Assembly (NCBI GenBank): GCA_032209605.1
Contig: JASFXZ010000001.1
Location: forward strand, 35,344,619-35,408,618
Origin: Mactromeris polynyma
Taxonomy: Eukaryota > Mollusca > Bivalvia > Venerida > Mactridae
Length of the DNA stretch: 64,000 nucleotides
Reading direction: 5' to 3'
Shown: positions 24,501 through 36,500 of the stretch, piece after piece
Layout of the letters: each line of letters starts with the position of its first letter
Position numbering within the stretch: the first letter of the stretch is position 1
Notes under the pieces: generated by a model
The model's database searches: none
Told to the model about the DNA's origin: nothing
Seen by the model: the letters and a program-made list of their open reading frames with translations, nothing else
Program-made: the position numbers and the translations under genes

Positions 24501-27500
24501 GCTGAAGTACTGCTGAAACTTCCAAACACTCGGCTTTATATTCTGATCAGAATACATGCATTGTTTAAAGAAAACTGCCCTGCGTTCAGTTACGATTAAC
24601 AGTTGCGAGCATTACAAAATTGTTTGTTCTGTATCCCTGACTCACCGTATCGCACTCACTGCACATGGGGAACCAAATTGCAAACACCTTTACTGAACGC
24701 ATGGCTGATGTAGGTCAACAGTTAACCATACCCATTATTTGGATGAGCTAGGTTATTTCAGCAATCTGTTTGTATATATATAGTGTATTTAACAAACCTC
24801 TCTCTTTAATCAGATATCAGAATTTGCATAATTATTCAGAAACATTCTCTCGTGGGTCATTCTCCTCTGTAATGGTTAAACAAAATTTCAGATGATTGAT
24901 AAATATAAGATCAAAGTTAATTAATTATCCTCCCAGTATTGCAATTTTGGAGGCCTAAAAATAGTCCTAGAAACTATATATAACAGAAATTGATTGTATG
25001 GTTGTCATTGATACAATCGATATATATAGTTGATACACACTTACAAATATCGATATTATGGCGAGAAAATACAGGAGAATGGGTATGGTCTAAAAAAGTG
25101 CCAAAACAGCGTAACTTCACTTTGTAGTCGGTTGCTTGTTAAATTGTGCTCTAGTGGATAGACTGTGTTCCAAATGTTGGCAATATAATAGAATACTATG
25201 ATGTTAAATATATGGATTAATTACTTAAATGCTATCTAAAATTGTTATCATAAATATACAAGTTGAACATTTAAATATGTAGGGCATACACACATAAACA
25301 TACAGAAAAATAGGAGTAAATAGTCTAAGTACTTAAGGAATTTAAAAATATTAACAATATATCGTCAATATTGTTCTTTCGATATATCAATATCGTCAGT
25401 ATGCAAAAATTTGAATCAGTGAAATGATAATGATAAAAATTTCATTTATTGGTTTGCAGTCATTATTTCGAAAGCCAAAATGTTCCAAATTCTGAGTTCT
25501 TCAAAGACACATCAGGCTTTTTGTCAGTTGCGGAACCATCAGACATGTCAGATATTTTTCAAACAGGTCCTTTTTGCCTGAACCAAAGTCTGGCATTTGA
25601 AGTTAACAAGCTACCATACCATTTAATTACTGGCCAGACTATAATTGTAAGTTTATCTGACCGAATGTTTGGCAGTTAGGCAAATAATTGCATGAAACCC
25701 GCAAATGGGTGGTGATTTTACAAAAAAGGGTCTGCATAAAATAGTTGCAACTGCCTCATTACCATTACTGATTTATAATGGTTTTTCAACAAAACCGCAG
25801 GTTGTTTGGTATTCTATGTAACAATAGCTGAATGTACATTTCTATCTTTGCTAATCAAGCATTATGGCAAAATTATTCCAGATTCTTATTGAATTTCTGG
25901 TCTCTCTCACCACTGACTTGTTTTTGTTATTATAGATAAACATTACATCATACCATATTCAGTATCGCTCCATCATAAATTCTATCTTGTCTCTTTTATC
26001 TTTCCAAGAATTGGCATCCTGCCATTTACATGTTTAAAAATATTCCTTCCTGAATTAAAAGCTACATGTGGCTAATATCATCCTGCTGCTATAGTGCTTG
26101 TCTTCAACTGCATCAAAGCAGATTGCATAACTACAAAAAACCATTGATTTGTACTCCTGGCTTCTTCAAATAATAGAATTTATCGAAGATCTATAGAAAA
26201 TTCCTTTGGGAAAGAGTAGCGCCAGTTGGCAATGCATTCTAGAAGTTATTGCAGAGATGTTAAATAATTGTTTGTCAGATGCCTTTGAAAACTGTTTAGT
26301 CTGTTTTAGCTCATTACAGCCAAATGCTTTCAATAATGTATCTGTTGTTCTAAGACTTTCACCCTGCTTGTGATGAAACATTTGATTGCTTTAAAAAGGA
26401 CTTTGTCAGAAAGCTAAGGCAACAGCATAGGTACTTTTTCTGATAACAATCCTCTATCAAACAGGGACAGCACGGAACTGTCCTATCATAATGTGTTATC
26501 CCAATGCCTTTGTCCATGAAATAAAAATATGACAAAAGGTCTCTGACTGTTATTTAAGTTGCAAATTGATACAAATCATTATAGTGTTTGCAACAATGTA
26601 TTAAAGTCCTTCTCTACCATCCTAATGATGGTGTCATTAGCCTTACAGGTCACTGCTTCCTGTACATTCCCTGTACATATCTGCCACATACACGCTGCCA
26701 ACCTTTTCTGCCATTTCCACATACTTTAGTCTTTATTATTCACTGTTCAGAACTTATATGGGTCCCTCTCATTACTTGCAAAAATAAGTACCTGTAGAAA
26801 AAAATTGTGTAGATTTATTGATTGGTAAGTTAAAGAATTGTGAGTACTTTTTAACAAAAATTTGAAGTCGGTGAAAAGGAACATTAAATACAATTGATTG
26901 TTGAAAGTTGGTATGGACACTGAAACGGCTGCTACCTCATCCATTCCTAAAGTGGGACAAGGTTCCCAAATTAGCCCTTACTATTTCACTTTTCAGAAAC
27001 CAAAAGTAACATATGTCACTGACAAAGTAATGAAGCATTGCAAGAATGGCATTTGTGACATTAGTTTCGTTTTAAGTAATCAAATGACATTGTATTTTAC
27101 AGACCAACAGATCTAAAGCTTCATCTGTCAGAGAAAGGGAAGACAGATTATATGGGGTACTTAATGTTACAAGTCCAATTGATACCAAAATCTCAAGAGG
27201 ACAGAGAACAGGTTGGTAATTGGTGAAAATTTGTCTACTTTCCATAAAACGCATACAACACTTAATTTCATTCGAGAAGTTTATGGGTTTTTGCCTGTCT
27301 CTCAGCCCATTAGGAGGCATATTGTAATCACATTGGCTGTCAATTTGTATCTTAGACCATCCTAATCTTACTTTGTGTCTTAGCTATAACTTGTAAACAC
27401 TTCAACAGTTTTTATGCGCCCCTTCGAAGAAAGAGGGCATATTGGTTTGTTATACCCCCCTCCAAAAAATAGAGGGCATATTGGTTTGGACATGTCTGTC

Positions 27501-30500
27501 AGTATGTAGGTTGGTCGGTCGGTCCGTAACCTTCTCGTTTCCGATTAATAACTCAAGAACCCCATGACCTATCATACTCAAACTTGGTCCATACATTCAT
27601 CTTGGGTAGCAGAGGAACTCTATTGATTTTAGGGTCACAGGCTCAAGGGTCAAGGTCACAGGGGTCAATTGTTCTCAAACCGTTTCTGATCAATAACTCA
27701 AGAACCCCTTGACCTATCATTCTCAAACTTGATCAACACATTCACCTTGTGTAGCAGAGGAACCCTATTGATTTTGGGGTCAAAGGTCAAGGTCACAGGG
27801 GAGCATAATATTTTACAAACATCTCTTGTTGCCTTTATTGTTATAGAAGGCAAGTTGCTCAGCTAAAACAATCTGCTGAAATCATTCTTACTTGCCCAAA
27901 CTTATAAAACACATACTCATGAAAAGCAGACAATCACAAATGTGTATCTGTACAAGCTGTTGAAATCATGGATGGATTTATTAGCTCACCTGAGTGAGCT
28001 TTTAGGAACCATGAATGTCCGTCTTTGTGTATCGTGCATCGTCCATCAACATTTTCTTTAAACAACATCTCCTATACCACTGAATGGATTTTGTTCAAAT
28101 TTCACAGGAATGATCCTTTGGTGGGCCTCTTTCATAGTTGCATAAATCGTTCTGTTGCGCTGCATAATTAGGTCACAGGCACTAAAAATCTAATTATTTC
28201 GTAAACACAAATCATATTTCGTAAAAACGAATTATTATTTCGTAAAAACAAAAAATTATTATTTCGTAAAAAACACTTATTTTTTGTGAATACGAAAAAG
28301 TATTTCGTAAAAAAACGAATTATTATTTCATAAATATGGAATAGTATTTCGTAAAAATGAATTATTTTTTCGTCAAAATGAATGGCAGTATACTCGGGTG
28401 AGCTATATAGGGCCATCATGGCCCTCTTGTTTTCTCTATATCCGAGAAAAGTATATCACTAAAATTAAGCACTTGGTTATTGACTGGTGCTCAACTATTT
28501 CTACTTGCCCAAAATCAAAGGTACTAGCCCCTGGCTTCAGGCCTGTGAGTCAGCTCCCTGGATGCTTATACATGATGAGGAGATAAGGGTTTGGTCAGGT
28601 TACCCTAAACATCATGCCAAGGGTACTTGCTACAGGAGAAGTTACTTACTTTTCGCTAAGAAATGACATTTCTCATTTATCCAGAAACTTCATGTAAACA
28701 TCTGTTAGTCCAGTTGGTTAGGGGGCAGTCAAGCCCGCAGAGACCTCATGACTGACTCTCAGTCGAGTACATCTCACTTTTCCTGTTAATTTTGATGGTC
28801 ATTTTTGGCTGTTAAATAACTTAAAGCAGTTATATTACCCCGGGGGTCATTTGTTTACCTAAAAAACATGAAAAAATTATTTCATATAGTTAAAATATCA
28901 ATTAATATGCATTAACAAAGAATAAGTTCATTATGTATTTATGTGTATTTGTCCAGAAAAGAAGTTTGTATTATCATAAAATCCTTTAACATAAAATGTT
29001 AACATGTTGAGTATTTTTCTATTTGGTTCTAAGAGTAAGATGATAGAATAAGATATCTCATTCAGGTATACATTTCAATGGTTTCAGCCAATGTAATTAC
29101 AATAAGAGCCATTTTCATGATTTTGTAACAACAATACTTGATGAAGCACATAAAATGAATTTGCATTCAAAATTGTGCCAGATACATCTGTAATTTAATC
29201 GCTATATATGGAATAAATTTTCACCTCGTAAAGTTGGCTGAAAATTTTGATATGTCATTTTGTACATCCAATTTGGTTTTGCTGTCTGTATATAATCCCA
29301 GAGAGGATTGTTAAACATACATAACTCTCTCAATTATGTTGATGATATTTCTTCTGTTCCCCGGTTTTTATCTCTTACGCTTGGAATCCTTCAATCAATT
29401 TCTATTATTTTTTATTGCTCAGGTTTAGACAATGTTAGCGTTCAATTTATAGCCAGTTTTTCATAGAGACACGTTTATATTGTCGTGCTTTTACTGGAAT
29501 TTCTGCTGTGGTACAATTTATTATTCTTTAGTTGACAGTGCATTTCACTATATTTTAATTCCCTATATTCTCAAATCAAGAACAGAGTTTTAGTTGCTCT
29601 TGCATGCAGAAGTTTGATAGCTCACATTCATGTCTGGGTAATGACCAGGATAATAGCACCACCCAGACTCCTGGCCTTGAATTCACGAAAATAAGTCTGA
29701 AGTCAGCAACTGTCGTAAATATATATTTATCAATTGTTTCAGTATGTGCAATCGAATGGTTTGGAAGTTTAGACTTCCACACAACAAAAATTAGGTATTT
29801 GTTGTGTTAATATAAAATAATTACGGTACCAGTATCTACATGTATATACGGGCCATAGAGAGAAAATATACTTGAGTAAATTTCTTAAGTCATTAAAAAA
29901 AGGAGAAATATTGTCAGATCGTGCTCGATCGGTAATTCATACTATAAATTTCTAATATCAAAATATGGGTTTTGAAAAAATCATTTTATAGCCAATTAAA
30001 CTTATTTAAAGTTATTTGCTTAATTAAGTAAAAACTTAAGTATTTTTCATGAAATCAGGACTAGATAAACAGATTATTTGTAAATAATCCTGAACACCTA
30101 TTTTTCGGAAATGTTCCGTATCATTGCCTTATCCATGGCGTCGAAAGCTTAGCTATATACACACCGTATGAAAAGAAAAGTGCACTTTGTCAATTATATG
30201 GGAAACAAGATTTCTTTGAATGTTTGATGAAAGAAATGAAGCTCAATTTCTGTATCTTTGTCATGCCTGCTTTAAATCTAATCCCTAAATTCTCTTATCC
30301 TGAAAAATAGTGTTATGCCAAGACAAATTAAAATCAATATCAGTTTCTGGAATTGTTTGATAGTCTCTCCTTGATTGCTTGTCAAATCATCTTGTCAATC
30401 TCTGTGTTTTCAATGGGATATCACATGCTGAACAAGCTATTCATTTATGATGGTGAGTACCAATGTTCTTGCCCCATCCCCGGATAAACACTGTTACTTG

Positions 30501-33500
30501 GCAACGCGTTATAAAATACTGTCCATTTTTTTACTTTTTGCTTGACTTAACAAGTATTGCAGAAATTTAAGATTTGATTTTATAGTATTTCACTAGTTTT
30601 CAAAAAAAAAATCCCGAAACCTTATGAATGCATTGTAAAAATATGAGACCAACATTGAATTGAGAACTGTGCTGTCTAAATAACTAAATAAAAGTCATTT
30701 TGAAGATGAGTCCATGTTTTAGCTGATATCATTTGGATCTTAAATGCATGAAAGGCAATAGAATTTTGCCAGATATGATTTGCTCAGTATATTACATGAA
30801 TCTATCGTACATTTTGTCATTGTGTTGCTGTGGCTTCCACGCAATGTAATGTCTTCTTATGTCTACAGAATCATACTGTTCAAAATATTCATTGTATGTT
30901 GATTTGGTCTTATTTTCAATCACAAGAATCTTGGATCTGCATCCTGCTATTAACTGGTGGATCTTCTGGCAAAAATTCATTTTTTAGAACTTTCGAAGAA
31001 GAGTTTGCTTGAAAAAAATGATTATTATGTTTAGCACTTGACGGTCATTCTGTAGGGTCATAGGATGAACACAGCGGTGTGTGCTCTTGTTGACAAGTTG
31101 AAGTATAAGAATCTTTCACTGGCCTCCGGTACGGATAGAAGTATCCAGCTCTAGGGTTACTGTTTGTGAGAACGAGGCTCTGTGGAGTTACCTAGAGTAA
31201 ACACGGAATTGCGGTCTGGTTTGCAAGAAAAAGTTAATACATTAAAATTCAGTTTTTTTTACATCTGATTCATGTTTGAAGTTGTCAGTTGCCTGCAGTA
31301 GAGCAAGTTACACCTGGATGGTAACTCGGGATGAATGGTTACATCAAATGACTGACGTTCATGTCTGAAATTAAGTTAACAAAGTATACTGATTCCACGA
31401 AACATGGACTTTCTTTTATTTAAATGACCATCACAGTTTAGAAAGGATCATGTCTTTGTGTGATATATAAATGTATATTCAACAATTAAATCATTGTTAT
31501 TGAAACTGTATTTAAAAAACCCAATAAAACTAGTATGGAACTAAGCCCTTGAGAATGATTTGAAATGCTGGAATATTTTGCAATCTACAAAAAGAGTGAT
31601 TAACTATATCAGTTCACAGTAAGGGTGATATTGAACTGATTGTATACTTGTGGGTGCTTTGATTTATTAGATGGTGATCAATACTGGCATAGATCTTATA
31701 ATGATACTCCCAAATTACTACTCTCCAAAGAATCATTTATCACTTACTGTAGAGTGTGTACATTATTGACAAGCCTGGTCCTGTGTTTATAATACATCTC
31801 ATTTTGAGTATGCTCTCAAACTCAACTTGGCATGCAAAGTTTTCACTCAGATCTGTTTACATGAAGTATGCTCAAACATAAGACAAGCCTCAGATCAAAC
31901 GCAAATATTAAAAGCCAACATTTAAGCTAAGATTCCATTCAAATTTTCTTTTCAAATTGCATTTGTTTGAAATCTGAAGTTATTTGAATAAATAACAAAT
32001 TTGAGCATTGAATCTGTGTTTGTGAGACCAATGCCTTTGCTATACATACCATTGCAACAGCCTTCATAGCCTTAGTTATTGTACACTGTGAGTCTTAAAT
32101 GATCTCTCAGTAGAATCGGTTTGTGTAGGTCTTCATCTTCCCTATACATGAACATTGAAATTCATGTCTTCTGTACATCCCTTGTGTTGCCAATCTTAAT
32201 CAAAGCACTGAAGATGTTCGGTATTGAACACTGGTTTTGTATTCAACGGAAAGTATGTATCATTATTGTCTATTGTTGTGCCATTAAATTTAATTGCGCA
32301 GTAAAGATTACTACCAGTACTGAGTATGTTATGCAGGTTACACTCAGAACTATTTTTAACCAATTTACTTACCTGTTTATTCTTGCGCCGCTTCCTGACG
32401 AAGTAGTTTTTGTATAGGCGATGCGACTGTCGAAAACTGCCAAAGAACTAGTTGTTCTACCAAAAAACAAAAACAAAAATATAGAGGTGGCTTTATTCTG
32501 AAGTCTGATAGGGATGACTATTAATCTGTTATGGCCTTAAATGAGTTTGACTGTAATATCAGAGGTTTGGTACTGGTATGTGGTAATATATTAAATGCTG
32601 TCTTCTCCATTTATTGCAGTATTTCAAAAGAACAGTCAAGTTGACTGACAAAGAATCCCATGCACGTAAATTGAAGATGCAGATGTGGACAGGGGTGGTT
32701 ACTGTTGTACTTGTTGAAGGTCGTGACCTTATACCGATGGATGACAATGGCCTTTCAGATCCTTATGTGAAGTTTAAACTGGGCAATGAAAAATATAGAA
32801 GCAAGGTATTTGATTGAGCTGTCGATGATAGAAACGATATCGATGTATCATTGATATTATTCCGTCAATCGGTTATCGATACATTCGGTATTTGAAAAAA
32901 ATCTATACTGATGAATGATAAATGCATGCCTGAAAACGAGAAAAATTTAACATTTTAGTTTTATAATTAAACAAGATGGTCAAGGTAATACATAAACATG
33001 TAAGAGACATAACTAGAAGTGAAAATATATAAAATCATGAAGTGCACACACGTTAATGGTAGTTTAGTGAACGATACTTGAGATTTCGATGTATCGTCGA
33101 TATTTCTCATACAATATATTGATAACGTCAATATGCATTTTGTGGAATCAATATCAGCTCTAGTATTTGAATTGTTGCTTTGAGTTCTTGTTTGAACCCA
33201 TAGTTATTGCATAGCTACATAACCAGAAGTATTTTAAACCTTCATAACAGGTTTCTTAATTTGTGACAGTCAAGAAATGCAATATTGAGTGCGGTTGGGT
33301 GTGCCTTATAGCTGCCAGAATAGCATTGGGCTTTGATGAACCTAATCAAATAGATCAAAGGGCATAAAATTCTAGCCCTGTCTGTTCGTCTTTGCGCCAA
33401 AATTTGTTTCTGATCTATAAAGAATGGATGGATACAATTCATGTTGGGCACATAAGCATTCAATAATAAAATACAGGTCAAATTTGATTTTATTTTCAAT

Positions 33501-36500
33501 CCACCAATTTTTGGTGGAGTTATGGCCCTTTTTGGACTTAGAAATGGGGGCATCCATGTCCTATAGTCTTCATTATAGGTTGCTTTTTATTTGTACTTGC
33601 ACAAGTTTTCTTTTATGTTGAAGATAATGATAGTATTGAATTGCAGGATGACCAACCTATTTGAATTAAAATCCAGGCAAAATTTCCTGATATATTCAAA
33701 TCTGCAAATTTTCATGCAGTTGTTTCTGCAATTGTTGCTAAAATATTTATAACTGATATCATATTTCAGCATAAATATAAAACGTTAAATCCACGTTGGT
33801 TGGAGCAGTTTGACCTTCGTATGTACCAAGGGCAGACAAGTCATCTGGAGATAGTTATGTACGACCATGATGTTGGAAGAGATGATTTTATGGGCCGGTA
33901 AGAACAATAACAATAACGTGGTATTATTTACTGTATGCAGTGATATAGTTTGTCAACATGAAAATAACTTCAAGAATGTGATGAAAATATCAGCCAGTAT
34001 AATTTCCTTGTTCACAATGGAACATGTTTATATACTTGACTACTTAATTCTACCATACTTATTTTGGCAATTAATTAGCTAATAGTTATGTTAACATCCG
34101 AAACTGCCAATATGGTCATTGATTTCCAACATATAAACAAAAATTGGCTATGTACGTAGTAACTTATCCTTAAAAGCTATTAACCAAAACATGAACGATG
34201 AATTACACTTGGTAAATATATCAGTATACCAAGCTGACTCAGTCGGGCATGCTCTCAGTAACTAAATTGTTTATATCACAATGCTAGAAAAAAACAGAAT
34301 CTCACACGAATAATAGCCTTTGAAAAACTCACAGAACTATTTTATTTTTAGCACTTTGCCCACCCTGTGTTCAGTAAAGGTGTTTGCGGCTAAACGATTT
34401 GTAACATTTGCAATCCCCTTGTGTAGTGAATGTGATACGGTTGGACAGGAATACAAAACAAAATAGTTTTATAACTTGCGCACTTGTTAACCCAGGGCTA
34501 TAGTTCAAGAGTTTTGGTTTCTAGAATTTTCCATGTTTGGTAAAATATGCCCTCCCATGAGAATATACCACTGGTGTTGTTTACAGAGTTTTTCTAATGA
34601 ATATTTTTCCACTAGCGTTAATATTTATGTACCTTTATACATGATAAATATTTGATATTCCCTGACAATTGTATCCCCACAAATAAACTTTGAGGAGGTA
34701 AACTACGTAGAGTCCATCTGTGCATGAGTTGGTTGGTTGATCGGTCTGTTAACAAAAAACTTATAGAGCAACTACTTCTACAGTTGTTGGAGGATTTTCT
34801 TGAAACTTCACCTATATAGTCTATGTGATAAGTTTCAGTGTGTGACTTTTTTTATGCCTCCGCCATATATATATGGGGGGGGGGCATTAAGAGTTTCAGC
34901 TGTCCATGCTTGTGTGCATACATGTGTGTTCAGGTTCTTGTCCGGGCTATAACTTGGCACATATGATAACCATGACAAGATGGTGTCGCGCTTAACACCC
35001 TGCCTCCAAGGGTCAAGTTCACTATTGCTTTTAACTTTAGTGTTAAATCTAAGTCTGAGTTTCTGTCATAAAATGTTTGTGAAGAAGGCTCCAGTTCAAG
35101 GTTGATTTCGTTTTCAATCCACGCATTTTTGGAGGAGTTTTGGCCCTTTTTCAACTTGAAAGTCCAAAATGGGGCATCTGTGTTGTATGGATACATCTAG
35201 TTTCGTTCACATTCAAGATGGCACACTGGCAGCCCTCTTGGATTTACTCATAAACTTGTCTTACTCTAAGTATATGTTGGACAAAGGGGTATTAAGGGGA
35301 AATTGATCACCTTCAGTGATAGCTCTAGCTATTTAATGGTCATGATTCAGTTTTAATACCAATTTTATGTTAACTTTGTAAATGTTACCAAACTTCTAGA
35401 TACATGTCATATATAAATAGAGACATATCTTACCTAATATTTCTATGAGATGAAAACAAATGTAGGTTTGAAAGCTTGGCTGTGCTTGATCAATCTTTTA
35501 TACTAGTTTACTCTGGTCAATTAACTGACCTTCCTGAAACCAAGACATTTTATGACTACGGTATCCTGGTAAACTGCTGACCCTGTATACATGTCCATGT
35601 ACAAGAACAGGATAGAACCACTTCCGTAATTGGGTTTTTGTCTTCATTATTCTGTGAGGTGAATATTAATTAGACAGTAATTAGCTACTTGTGTCAGCTA
35701 TGACAGACACTCACTGGAATAAGACCAAAACAGTATTTATTGATTTGGCTTATGTCGAGTTTTACTCAATTTTTAACAGCACTATGATGTAAATGTACAT
35801 TTGTCTCATTGGTATATGACAGCTGACCATTCAACCCTCTTTATCTCAACTAAACAGGCTCATCAATACATAACTGCAAAGTCACTTGGTTCCTTAAAAA
35901 TGTCTGAAAATATTGCAAGAAGGGGGCAGCATTTGATGATATGTATTTTTGTCAAATTTTGATAGTAACTTTGCAACAACGGAATGGAATTACAAATATA
36001 ATGCAACCTCTCCAGAGCTATTCTCTTTTGAGCAACAACCTCTCCAGAGTTACCCTCTCTTGAGCAACAACCTCCTCAGAATTACCCTCTTTTGAGCAAC
36101 AACCTCTCCAGAGTTACCCTCTCTTGAGCAACAACCTCCCCAGAGTTATGTTCTCTTGAGTTACAATCTCTCCAGAGTTATTCTCTCCTGAGCAACAATC
36201 TCTCTAGAGTTACCCTCTTTTGAGCAACCGCCTCTCAACATTTACCCTCTCTTCAGCAAAATCTCTCCAGAGTTACCTTCTCTTCAGAAACAATCTCACC
36301 AGAGTTCCCTTCACTTGAGCAACAATCTCACCATAGTTATCCTCTTTTGAGCAACAACCTCTCTTCAACATTATTATTTTTGCCTGTTGTAAGCTTTTAT
36401 GACCAATTTAACCTTTCTAGAGGAACATACAAATCAACTGCCAAAATTTACATCGTCCACATGGTGATGCGCTAGAGAGGTTGGTCTGTAAACAGAGAGA

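Larger units (their letters stand above)
24084..27102 (+). other. MCTP: MCTP intron 3
   Basis: A 3.0-kb intron. It holds opposed SINE tails (24270-24370 minus, 24430-24545 plus), a short inverted-repeat element (24579-24707) and the candidate extra exon at 25460-25646. The rest is AT-rich. Confidence 0.85.
27212..32619 (+). other. MCTP: MCTP intron 4
   Basis: A 5.4-kb intron carrying repeats at 27408-27835, 27981-28440, 29715-30060 and 31270-31372. No further exon was recognised. In other MCTP genes the C2A-C2B linker encoded around here can vary in length. Confidence 0.85.
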
